A DNA stretch of 64,000 nt from Pseudomonas proteolytica. GTDB taxonomy: Bacteria; Pseudomonadota; Gammaproteobacteria; Pseudomonadales; Pseudomonadaceae. Within the stretch, counting starts at the first letter, position 1. Each line of letters begins with the position of its first letter. The translations under genes and the position numbers were made by a program. The notes beneath the pieces were generated by a model. It was not told where the DNA came from. It saw only the letters and a list, made by a program, of their open reading frames with translations, and did no database searches. Of this stretch, positions 1 through 7,300 are shown piece by piece. The stretch spans positions 1 through 64,000 of the forward strand of contig NZ_VFEV01000020.1 in NCBI RefSeq assembly GCF_007858275.1, read 5' to 3'.

Positions 1-101
1 CGAAGCAGCCCCAAAACCAGCCGCTGCGGTGTATCTGGTACAACGCATTCGGCTTATTGGGGCTGCTTCGCAGCCCAGCGCGGGGCAAGCCCGCTCGCCA
101 C
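1..101. repeat. REP-type inverted repeat, cut by window edge
   Basis: The arms CGAAGCAGCCCCA (1-13) and TGGGGCTGCTTCG (58-70) are exact inverted copies. The element continues into CGGGGCAAGCCCGCTCGCCAC. The same family recurs complete at 5255, 12021, 43122 and 51118. The outer left arm lies before the window. From 102 to 250 I see only more repeat-like sequence; a stretch near 137-168 (AGTTGTGTAGATACCGATGC) recurs near 17955. Confidence 0.85.
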
Positions 102-250
102 AACTGCGCTATCTGCCTGGATTTAGGTGTTGCGGCAAAGTTGTGTAGATACCGATGCTGCGATAGCGGTACATCGGCCACCCAAGCAGTGACTGAACCA
201 GCGCTTTCGCGGGCAAGTCGCACCGCCGCTCCCACAGGGGGTATGCAGAT

Positions 251-1366
251 TCAGACCTGGTTCACGTTGACCCAGCGCTCTTCCCGCGCAGCGAGGCGAA
301 TGGCTGTCGCCAGCCGTTCCACTGCCCACGCCTCCTCGAAATCAGTACCCGTCGCGCCTTGCCCAGCCAGTGCCATGATCAACTCCTGCACCTCCAGGGT
401 CTTCAACTCGTTGTACCCCAACTGATGCCCCGCCGCCGGGCTGAACGCGGCATAGCCGGGCAGGGCGGGGCCGGCCAGTAAACGCTGGAAACTGTCTGCG
501 CCAGCCCGGCATACCCGCAGTTCATTCAAGCGCTCCTGGTCGAAGGCCAGCGTGCCTTGTGTACCACTGATCTCGAAACTCAAATGGTTCTTGTAGCCAC
601 GCTTTAGCCAACTGCTGCTGACGGTCCCGCGCGCGCCGTTGGCAAAGCGCAGCAAGCCATGCACTTGGTCGTCGATCTCGATCGGCCGCCTCTCGCTACT
701 ACCAGGGCTGGCAGGTCGTTGACCGTGGACCGTCTGGCTGTCGGCACAAACGTGCGTGATATCGCCCACCAGATACCGCGCCATCGCCAGCAGATGACTA
801 CCGAGGTCCGCCAGGGCGCCGCCAGCATGTCCCACCTCACAGCGCCATGACCACGGCGAGGCCGGGTCGGCCATGAAGTCTTCACTGAACTCGCCCTGGA
901 AACTGATGATCTGCCCCAATTCGCCCGCTTCAATCATCTGCCGCGCCAGGACGATCATCGGGTTGTGCTGGTAGTTGTAGCCGACCCGCGTCACCACCCC
1001 GGCCTCACGGGCGGCGCAGCGCATGGCGTCGGCCTGTTCCAGGCTCACGGCCAGGGGCTTTTCGCAATACACCGCCTTGCCCGCCGCCAGTGCAGCCATG
1101 GCCATGGGGTAGTGCAGGTGATTGGGGGTGGTGATGGCCACCAGGTCCACTTGCGGGTCATCGATCAGTTGTTGCCAGTCGCCATGGGCCTTGGCGAACC
1201 CCCAGGCGCTGGCGCAGCGTTGCGCGCGCTCGGTGTCGGCATCGGCCAGGGCCGCCAGCGTCAGGTCGAAGGGCAAATCAAATACCGTACGGGCGTTATT
1301 GAACGCCAGTGCGTGGGCACGGCCCATGAAGCCTGTACCGATCAGGCCGATTCCAAGTGCGCGCAT
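251..1366 (-). CDS. Gfo/Idh/MocA family NAD(P)-dependent oxidoreductase
   Basis: A 371-residue cytoplasmic sugar- or polyol-type dehydrogenase. The N-terminal Rossmann fold starts with GIGLIGTGFMGRAHA (dinucleotide-binding glycines). The family signature EKPLA lies near residue 100, followed by the alpha/beta substrate domain with GGALADLGSHLLAMARY, where the D-x3-H pair typical of the catalytic region is visible. The ATG at 1366 has an AAGGA ribosome site. No sugar transporter or kinase lies beside it, so the substrate cannot be named; inositol-, glucose- or galactose-type dehydrogenases of this family are all possible. The AT-rich upstream region holds palindromes that may be operators. Family assignment is firm, specificity unknown. 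Confidence 0.92.
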   Translation of the reverse strand: MRALGIGLIGTGFMGRAHALAFNNARTVFDLPFDLTLAALADADTERAQRCASAWGFAKAHGDWQQLIDDPQVDLVAITTPNHLHYPMAMAALAAGKAVYCEKPLAVSLEQADAMRCAAREAGVVTRVGYNYQHNPMIVLARQMIEAGELGQIISFQGEFSEDFMADPASPWSWRCEVGHAGGALADLGSHLLAMARYLVGDITHVCADSQTVHGQRPASPGSSERRPIEIDDQVHGLLRFANGARGTVSSSWLKRGYKNHLSFEISGTQGTLAFDQERLNELRVCRAGADSFQRLLAGPALPGYAAFSPAAGHQLGYNELKTLEVQELIMALAGQGATGTDFEEAWAVERLATAIRLAAREERWVNVNQV

Positions 1367-1402
1367 GGCGATGGTCCTTTTGATTGTTATTTTCAGGAAG
1401 GC

Positions 1403-1457
1403 AATTAATAGAATAAAAATTCTTAATCATCAATACGTGGAATATAAATATTATTCC
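1403..1457. promoter_or_regulatory. AT-rich dyads upstream of the oxidoreductase gene
   Basis: The palindrome GGAATATAAATATTATTCC (1439-1457, arms GGAATA/TATTCC) and a looser dyad ATTAATAGAAT...ATTCTTAAT (1404-1425) lie 38-91 nt upstream of the oxidoreductase start, in a strikingly AT-rich patch. They have the look of a repressor operator and promoter. No regulator gene is adjacent, and I cannot name the binding protein. Confidence 0.4.
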
Positions 1458-1459
1458 TT

Positions 1460-1557
1460 GTAGGAGCGAGCTTGCTCGCGAAGGTCGCCAACGATGACGC
1501 GGGGCTCCAGGCCCCCCGAGGTGCTCTGAGGGTTTTCGCGAGCAAGCTCGCTCCTAC
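1460..1557. repeat. REP-type inverted repeat (GTAGGAGCGAGCTTGCTCGCG family)
   Basis: A 23-nt arm at 1460-1482 (GTAGGAGCGAGCTTGCTCGC..) is matched by its inverted copy at 1535-1557 around a roughly 50-nt spacer. The same family occurs at 40826-40924. The remaining gap to the next gene (1558-1780) probably holds that gene's promoter; I see no other feature there. Confidence 0.85.
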
Positions 1558-1780
1558 AGAGAAATGTACGAAGTCATCATTTCGGCGAATGCGGCTATAT
1601 TCAGCCAGCAGGCAAAAGGCCTTCAGTTAACAAAAGATAACGTAGCGCCGATTGTCAGACGATTCGAAAGCCCGATAGGATGGCCCCTGCTTCCTCAAGG
1701 GGCTCTAGATTGCAGGTTTGCGCACTGCGAACACCCTGGAAGGTGTTACGACCTAACAATAATAAATGGGAGAAAGGTCT

Positions 1781-2836
1781 ATGAGTGAGCCTGTCATGGG
1801 TGTGGGTTTTTGCCGCCCGCTCGCATCGCGCAAGGTCGCGGTGCTGGCTACAGCGCTCTCGCTGCTGGGGGTTGTCGCGTTGTCGACGGCTGCCCAGGCT
1901 GCAACCGAAGCCGCAGAACCTGCGGTATTTGCCATTGAATCGCCAAGGGCCGAAAAAGGCCTGATGATCGACGTCGTGCACGCCGGCAAACGCCTGGTGG
2001 CGGTCGGTGATCGCGGGCATATCCTTTATTCCGATGATCAGGGCGCCACCTGGGTGCAAGCCAAGGTGCCGACCCGGCAACTGCTCACGGCCGTGTTTTT
2101 TATCGACGAGCAGCACGGTTGGGCGGTGGGGCATGACGCCAAGATCCTCGCCAGCACCGATGCCGGGGCCACCTGGACTGAGCAGTTCAAAGACCTCAGC
2201 CGTGAAGCGCCGCTGCTGGACGTACTCTTCAACGACCCCAACCACGGCTTTGCGGTGGGCGCCTACGGTGCGCTGATCGAGACCACCGACGCGGGCAAGA
2301 CCTGGACCGATGTCAGCGATCGCCTCGACAACGAAGACCAGTACCACCTCAACGCCATCGCCCAGGTCAAGGATGCCGGCCTGTTCATCGTCGGTGAGCA
2401 GGGCAGCATGTTCCGCTCCAGCGACGAGGGGCAGACCTGGGAAAAACTCGAAGGCCCCTACGAGGGTTCGCTGTTTGGCGTGATCGGCACCGCGCAGCCC
2501 AAAACCCTGCTGGCCTATGGCTTGCGCGGCAACCTGTTCCGCTCCACCGACTTTGGCGACACCTGGGAACCGGTGGCGCTCAAGGCCGACCGTGGCGCCC
2601 TGGAGTTTGGCTTGTCGGGCGCGACCTTGCTCGATGACGGCACCCTGGTGGTGGTCGGCAACGGTGGCAGCGTGGTGGTCAGCCACGACGATGGCCTGAC
2701 GTTCAACGTATTCAACCGCCCGGACCGTATTTCACTGTCGGCGGTGACGGCGGCGGGCAACGGCGACTTGATTCTGGTGGGGCAGGGTGGCGTACGCGTC
2801 GCCGAGCCAACTGGCGCCGAACGCAAAAAACAATAA
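1781..2836 (+). CDS. YCF48-related (BNR-type) beta-propeller protein, exported
   Basis: A 351-residue protein. I chose the ATG at 1781 over the in-frame ATG at 1766 because GGGAGAAAGG sits just before it. The N-terminus has a positive patch, a hydrophobic stretch (VAVLATALSLLGVVALSTAAQA) and a likely signal cleavage after AQA. The mature part is built of repeats of the kind GWAVGHDAKILASTDAGATW, the YCF48/BNR beta-propeller signature. Fifteen nt separate it from the RND transporter gene, so the two are almost certainly cotranscribed. In many pseudomonads this pair follows DUF1329 and DUF1302 genes; neither is present upstream here. The partner and substrate are unknown. Confidence 0.88.
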   Translation: MSEPVMGVGFCRPLASRKVAVLATALSLLGVVALSTAAQAATEAAEPAVFAIESPRAEKGLMIDVVHAGKRLVAVGDRGHILYSDDQGATWVQAKVPTRQLLTAVFFIDEQHGWAVGHDAKILASTDAGATWTEQFKDLSREAPLLDVLFNDPNHGFAVGAYGALIETTDAGKTWTDVSDRLDNEDQYHLNAIAQVKDAGLFIVGEQGSMFRSSDEGQTWEKLEGPYEGSLFGVIGTAQPKTLLAYGLRGNLFRSTDFGDTWEPVALKADRGALEFGLSGATLLDDGTLVVVGNGGSVVVSHDDGLTFNVFNRPDRISLSAVTAAGNGDLILVGQGGVRVAEPTGAERKKQ

Positions 2837-2851
2837 GAAGGCGGGGATAGA

Positions 2852-5227
2852 ATGAGCAGTCATCACAACGATAAAGCGACCTTTCTTGAGCGCCTGATCT
2901 TCAACAACCGCCCGGCAGTGATCGTGATCTGCCTGCTGGTGAGCATTTTCCTGTTCTGGCAGGCCACCTTGATCCGGCCTTCCACCAGCTTCGAAAAAAT
3001 GATCCCGCTGCAGCACCCTTTCATCGAAAAGATGATGGAACACCGCAACGACCTGGCAAACCTGGGCAACACCGTGCGTATCTCGGTGGAGGCCAAGGAC
3101 GGTGACATCTTCAGCAAGGAGTACATGGAGACCCTGCGTCAGATCAACGACGAGGTGTTCTACATCTCCGGTGTTGACCGCTCCGGCCTCAAGTCCCTGT
3201 GGAGCCCCAGCGTGCGCTGGACTGAAGTGACCGAAGAAGGCTTTGCCGGCGGTGAAGTGATCCCGCAGAGCTACAACGGCTCGCCGGAAAGCCTCGACCA
3301 GTTGCGCAACAACGTGCTCAAGTCCGGCCAGGTCGGGCGCCTGGTGGCCAACGACTTCAAGTCGAGCATCGTCGATATCCCGTTGCTGGAGTCCTACCCG
3401 GACCCGCAGGACCAGGGCAAGTTGCTGGCCTTGGACTACCAGAAGTTTTCCCACGAACTGGAAGACAAGATCCGCACCAAGTTCCAGGAGCAGAACCCCA
3501 ACGTCCAGATCCATATCGTTGGCTTTGCCAAGAAAGTCGGTGACCTGATCGACGGCCTGATCATGGTGGTGCTGTTCTTCGGTATCGCGTTCGTGATCAC
3601 CCTGGTGCTGCTGCTGTGGTTCACCAACTGCCTGCGCAGCACGGTCGCGGTGTTGATCACGACGCTGGTGGCCGTGGTCTGGCAACTGGGGTTGATGCAC
3701 TTCTTCGGGTTCGGCCTGGATCCGTATTCCATGCTGGTGCCGTTCCTGATCTTCGCCATCGGCATTTCCCACGGCGTACAGAAGATCAACGGCATCGCCC
3801 TGCAATCCAGCGAGGCCGACAACGCCCTGACGGCGGCGCGGCGCACGTTCCGGCAACTGTTCCTGCCGGGGATGATCGCGATTCTTGCGGATGCGGTGGG
3901 CTTCATCACCCTGCTGATCATCGATATCGGCGTGATCCGTGAATTGGCCATCGGCGCTTCCATCGGTGTGGCGGTGATCGTGTTCACCAACCTGATCCTG
4001 CTGCCGGTAGCGATTTCCTATGTGGGCATCAGCAAGCGTGCGATCGCCAAGAGCAAGAAAGACGCCAACCGCGACCATCCGTTCTGGCGCCTGTTGTCGA
4101 ACTTCGCCAGCCCCAAAGTTGCACCCATCTCCATTGCCCTGGCCCTGGTCGCCTTCGGTGGCGGCCTGTGGTACAGCCAGAACCTGAAGATCGGCGACCT
4201 CGACCAGGGTGCCCCGGAACTGCGTCCGGACTCGCGCTACAACAAAGACAACAACTTCATCATCAACAACTACTCCACCAGCTCCGATGTGCTGGTGGTG
4301 ATGGTCAAGACCAAGGCGGAAGGCTGTTCGCGCTACGAAGCCATGGCGCCCATCGACCAACTGATGTGGAAGATGCAGAACACCGAGGGCGTGCAGTCGG
4401 CGATCTCCCTGGTGACCGTGTCCAAGCAGATGATCAAGGGCATGAACGAGGGCAACCTGAAATGGGAAACCCTGTCGCGCAACCCGGATGTGCTGAACAA
4501 CTCCATCGCCCGTGCCGACGGCCTGTACAACAACAATTGCTCCCTGGCGCCGGTGCTGGTGTTCCTCAACGACCACAAGGCCGAGACCCTCGACCGCGCG
4601 GTGCATGCGGTGCAGGAGTTTGCCAAGGAAAACAACAAGGACGGCCTGGAGTTTATCCTCGCCGCCGGTAACGCCGGGATCGAAGCGGCCACCAATGAGG
4701 TGATCAAGGAAGCCGAGCTGACCATCCTGATCCTGGTCTACCTGTGCGTGGCGACCATGTGCATGATCACCTTCCGCTCCTGGGCGGCGACCTTGTGCAT
4801 CGTGCTGCCGCTGGTGCTGACCTCGGTGCTGGGCAACGCGCTGATGGCGTTCATGGGCATCGGCGTCAAGGTCGCGACCTTGCCGGTGGTGGCGCTGGGC
4901 GTGGGGATTGGTGTGGACTACGGCATCTATATCTACAGCCGCCTGGAAAGTTTCCTGCGTGCCGGCCTACCGTTGCAGGAAGCCTACTACCAGACGCTCA
5001 AGTCCACCGGTAAAGCCGTGTTGTTCACCGGCCTGTGCCTGGCAATCGGCGTGTGCACCTGGATCTTCTCGGCGATCAAGTTCCAGGCTGACATGGGCCT
5101 GATGCTGACCTTCATGCTGCTGTGGAACATGTTTGGCGCACTGTGGCTGTTGCCGGCACTGGCGCGGTTCCTGATCAAACCCGAGAAACTCGCGGGCCAG
5201 AAAGGCAACTCGTTGTTCGCCCACTGA
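2852..5227 (+). CDS. RND/MMPL family transporter
   Basis: A 791-residue inner-membrane protein of the MMPL/RND superfamily. It has a first membrane helix near residues 24-42, a large periplasmic loop, a helix bundle around residues 230-390 (LIMVVLFFGIAFVITLVLLLWF onward), a second loop, and a second bundle from about 625 to the end. The conserved GVGIGVDYGIYIYSRL segment near residue 685 corresponds to the proton-relay GxxxDY of the superfamily. AGAAGGCGGGG precedes the ATG. Members of this subgroup sit with a YCF48 protein and are usually annotated only as predicted lipid or hydrophobic-substrate exporters; the substrate here is not deducible. Confidence 0.93.
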   Translation: MSSHHNDKATFLERLIFNNRPAVIVICLLVSIFLFWQATLIRPSTSFEKMIPLQHPFIEKMMEHRNDLANLGNTVRISVEAKDGDIFSKEYMETLRQINDEVFYISGVDRSGLKSLWSPSVRWTEVTEEGFAGGEVIPQSYNGSPESLDQLRNNVLKSGQVGRLVANDFKSSIVDIPLLESYPDPQDQGKLLALDYQKFSHELEDKIRTKFQEQNPNVQIHIVGFAKKVGDLIDGLIMVVLFFGIAFVITLVLLLWFTNCLRSTVAVLITTLVAVVWQLGLMHFFGFGLDPYSMLVPFLIFAIGISHGVQKINGIALQSSEADNALTAARRTFRQLFLPGMIAILADAVGFITLLIIDIGVIRELAIGASIGVAVIVFTNLILLPVAISYVGISKRAIAKSKKDANRDHPFWRLLSNFASPKVAPISIALALVAFGGGLWYSQNLKIGDLDQGAPELRPDSRYNKDNNFIINNYSTSSDVLVVMVKTKAEGCSRYEAMAPIDQLMWKMQNTEGVQSAISLVTVSKQMIKGMNEGNLKWETLSRNPDVLNNSIARADGLYNNNCSLAPVLVFLNDHKAETLDRAVHAVQEFAKENNKDGLEFILAAGNAGIEAATNEVIKEAELTILILVYLCVATMCMITFRSWAATLCIVLPLVLTSVLGNALMAFMGIGVKVATLPVVALGVGIGVDYGIYIYSRLESFLRAGLPLQEAYYQTLKSTGKAVLFTGLCLAIGVCTWIFSAIKFQADMGLMLTFMLLWNMFGALWLLPALARFLIKPEKLAGQKGNSLFAH

Positions 5228-5254
5228 TCAGCAGCCCCCTGGGTCCCATAAACT

Positions 5255-5386
5255 GTGGCGAGCGGGCTTGCCCCGCGCTGGGCTGCGCAGCAGCCCTAAA
5301 ACCCAGCGCTGCGGTGTATCTGTCATACCGCATTTGACCTACTGGGGCTGCTTTGCAGCCCAGCGCGGGGCAAGCCCGCTCGCCAC
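5255..5386. repeat. REP-type inverted repeat (GTGGCGAGCGGGCTTGCCCCGC family)
   Basis: The arms GTGGCGAGCGGGCTTGCCCC.. and ..GGGGCAAGCCCGCTCGCCAC are inverted copies flanking GGGCTGC(G/T)CAGCAGCCC-type inner arms and a short divergent core. It fills the convergent gap between the RND gene and the DUF6543 gene and may act as a bidirectional transcription barrier. Confidence 0.9.
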
Positions 5387-5416
5387 GGCGGCCCTATGCG
5401 ACTGCATAGCCAGGGT

Positions 5417-7264
5417 TTATCGCTCGAACGACAGAAACCAACGCTCAGCCAACGCCTTGCCAATCAACCCACGGTGTATGTCTACCACCGCCTGGGTGCC
5501 TTGCGCTTTGTCCAGCAGGGTGTAGTAGTTTTGCCGGCGTTGCTCGCGGGTTTTCAAGTGCGCGGTGCTGTACTCGGTCTTGGGGGTAGTCGCGGCGGGG
5601 TAGTGAAAGTGCGCGTACCACACCGGGTAACCTGCATTGTCGTTGATCGCGTATTCCTGGATGAAGTCCCGTCGCTCACCGCTCAATTGAAGACGCTCGC
5701 CCAGTTTCGTCACGCTGACCTGGCCTTGCGTGATCAGGTACTCCAGGTTGCCGTGGTTCGGCGGCAGTTCCAGGCATAATTGGCGGCGCAGCGCCTGGCC
5801 TCGGGTGCTCAAGCGCGCTGACGCCAGGTGCAGGTCGCTGGCCAGCTTCTGGTCGGCGGCGATGCGCGCGCTTTCGGCCTGGGCCTGGATCGCCCGGTCC
5901 AGCTCGCTGGCCAGTTTGTCGTAGCGCGAAGCCTCGTACTGCAGCACCTCTTCCACCTCTTGCGGATGCCGGGAGATTTTCCGGTAGTCCTCGGCCCGGC
6001 GCAGGTGGTCGTCCAGCATTGTCAGTAACTTGCGCGCCTCGCCCTTGACGACGCTGACGGCACGGGTGGTAAGGGCCGGCGCCGGCGGTGGGGCCTCGAT
6101 AAACTCGACCCATTCGTCGCCACGCTGCGAGTACATGCCCAGCAACTGGTTGCTGACCTCGTCTCGTACCTCCACCACTTCCAGGCTGCCGACGGAGCTG
6201 ACCTGGCCGATAAACGTGCCTTTTCTCTGGGTTTTTATGACCCGTTTCACCGGCCTTCCGGCGCTGACGGGGGGACGCTTGGGTGGGCGCCTTGCAGGTT
6301 GCGCAATGGGTTTGACTTCGTTGGCCAGGCGCTGGGCGGCGTTCTGGTAAAGCGCCTCGATCACCCCGATGAGCTTGCCGGTGTACATCGGGTCGAGCAC
6401 TTCGGCATCGACAATGTTCAACCCCCGCAGGCCGTCCAGTGCACTGCCGTAGTGCTCCATCAGGCTCTCCAGCACACTCAGGCGATCGCCCGCTGAAAGC
6501 TCCAGGCTGTTGAGCTCACCGTGGGTGCGTACATGTTGCTGCAAGGGCGAGACGATACTGTCTAGGGCGTTGAACAACGGGTGGGCAAAGTCCTTGACGA
6601 TCATGCGCTTCAAACCGCGGATCTGCAGGTCCTTGACGGCCAGGGCGGTGATTTCGTTCGGCCGGCCCTCGGTCAGGCGCTCGTACACGGCAGCGCCACT
6701 GGTGCCCAGGCCGAATAATTGCTCCAGCAAACGCTCCTGCAGTTCGAGCCAATGGATGGTGCGCTCGTTGATCTCCAGCAAGTGCACGAGGAACTGCTGA
6801 TAGCCCGCTTGATCGCGCAGCACTGCCAGCGACAACGCGGGGCCCTCGATACCGAAACGCTGATAGGTGCGGTACAACGCCAGCCGGTCCTTTTCCGCGA
6901 TGATCACGTGTTTACGGCTATTTTTGATGGTGTTTTCCAGGAGCGCCAGGGTGTCTTTGAGCGGTGGCGAGATGCGCAGCTCCTCCCGTTCCTTGAGGCT
7001 ATCGAGGATCTGTTGGTACTCGGTGGTTTCCTCGTTGAGTGTGGCGTCGAAGTGCCGGCGGGCATTGGCCAATTGCACCTCGTTGGGCCGGGGCAGTTGT
7101 TCCAGGTTCAGCATGGCCTGCTGCGCCTGGTCCGTGGCGGCGATCAAGGCCCGCTGGCGCAACTGCATGCGCTGATAAGCAGCGGTCAGCGCCTCGATGC
7201 GCTGCGCCTTGCGCTGGCGTTCGGCAGCGATGCGTTTGGGCGGCATGCCGCCGCGCAGGCGCAA
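5417..7264 (-). CDS. C-terminal part of the split DUF6543 toxin-like protein
   Basis: This frame continues the same gene after the TAG. The first possible restart codons are TTG at 7264 and ATG at 7246; neither has a convincing ribosome site, so separate expression is doubtful. It encodes charged helical, coiled-coil-prone sequence followed by the characteristic C-terminus ERRDFIQEYAINDNAGYPVW.. and ..HRGLIGKALAERWFLSFER, which is recurrent at the end of Pseudomonas DUF6543 proteins. It should be annotated as part of one gene. Confidence 0.6.
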   Translation of the reverse strand: MRLRGGMPPKRIAAERQRKAQRIEALTAAYQRMQLRQRALIAATDQAQQAMLNLEQLPRPNEVQLANARRHFDATLNEETTEYQQILDSLKEREELRISPPLKDTLALLENTIKNSRKHVIIAEKDRLALYRTYQRFGIEGPALSLAVLRDQAGYQQFLVHLLEINERTIHWLELQERLLEQLFGLGTSGAAVYERLTEGRPNEITALAVKDLQIRGLKRMIVKDFAHPLFNALDSIVSPLQQHVRTHGELNSLELSAGDRLSVLESLMEHYGSALDGLRGLNIVDAEVLDPMYTGKLIGVIEALYQNAAQRLANEVKPIAQPARRPPKRPPVSAGRPVKRVIKTQRKGTFIGQVSSVGSLEVVEVRDEVSNQLLGMYSQRGDEWVEFIEAPPPAPALTTRAVSVVKGEARKLLTMLDDHLRRAEDYRKISRHPQEVEEVLQYEASRYDKLASELDRAIQAQAESARIAADQKLASDLHLASARLSTRGQALRRQLCLELPPNHGNLEYLITQGQVSVTKLGERLQLSGERRDFIQEYAINDNAGYPVWYAHFHYPAATTPKTEYSTAHLKTREQRRQNYYTLLDKAQGTQAVVDIHRGLIGKALAERWFLSFER

Positions 7265-7300
7265 CCGCGTATCGACTGTCCAGGCCCCGCGTTCATCGAC

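Noticed and set aside
1564..1788. Possible 74-codon gene before the YCF48 gene
   Set aside because: No ribosome site, no family features, and it overlaps the promoter and start of the next gene.
2732..4606. 624-codon minus-strand frame opposite the RND transporter gene
   Set aside because: Histidine/aspartate/glutamine-rich shadow without motifs; the plus-strand gene has all MMPL features.
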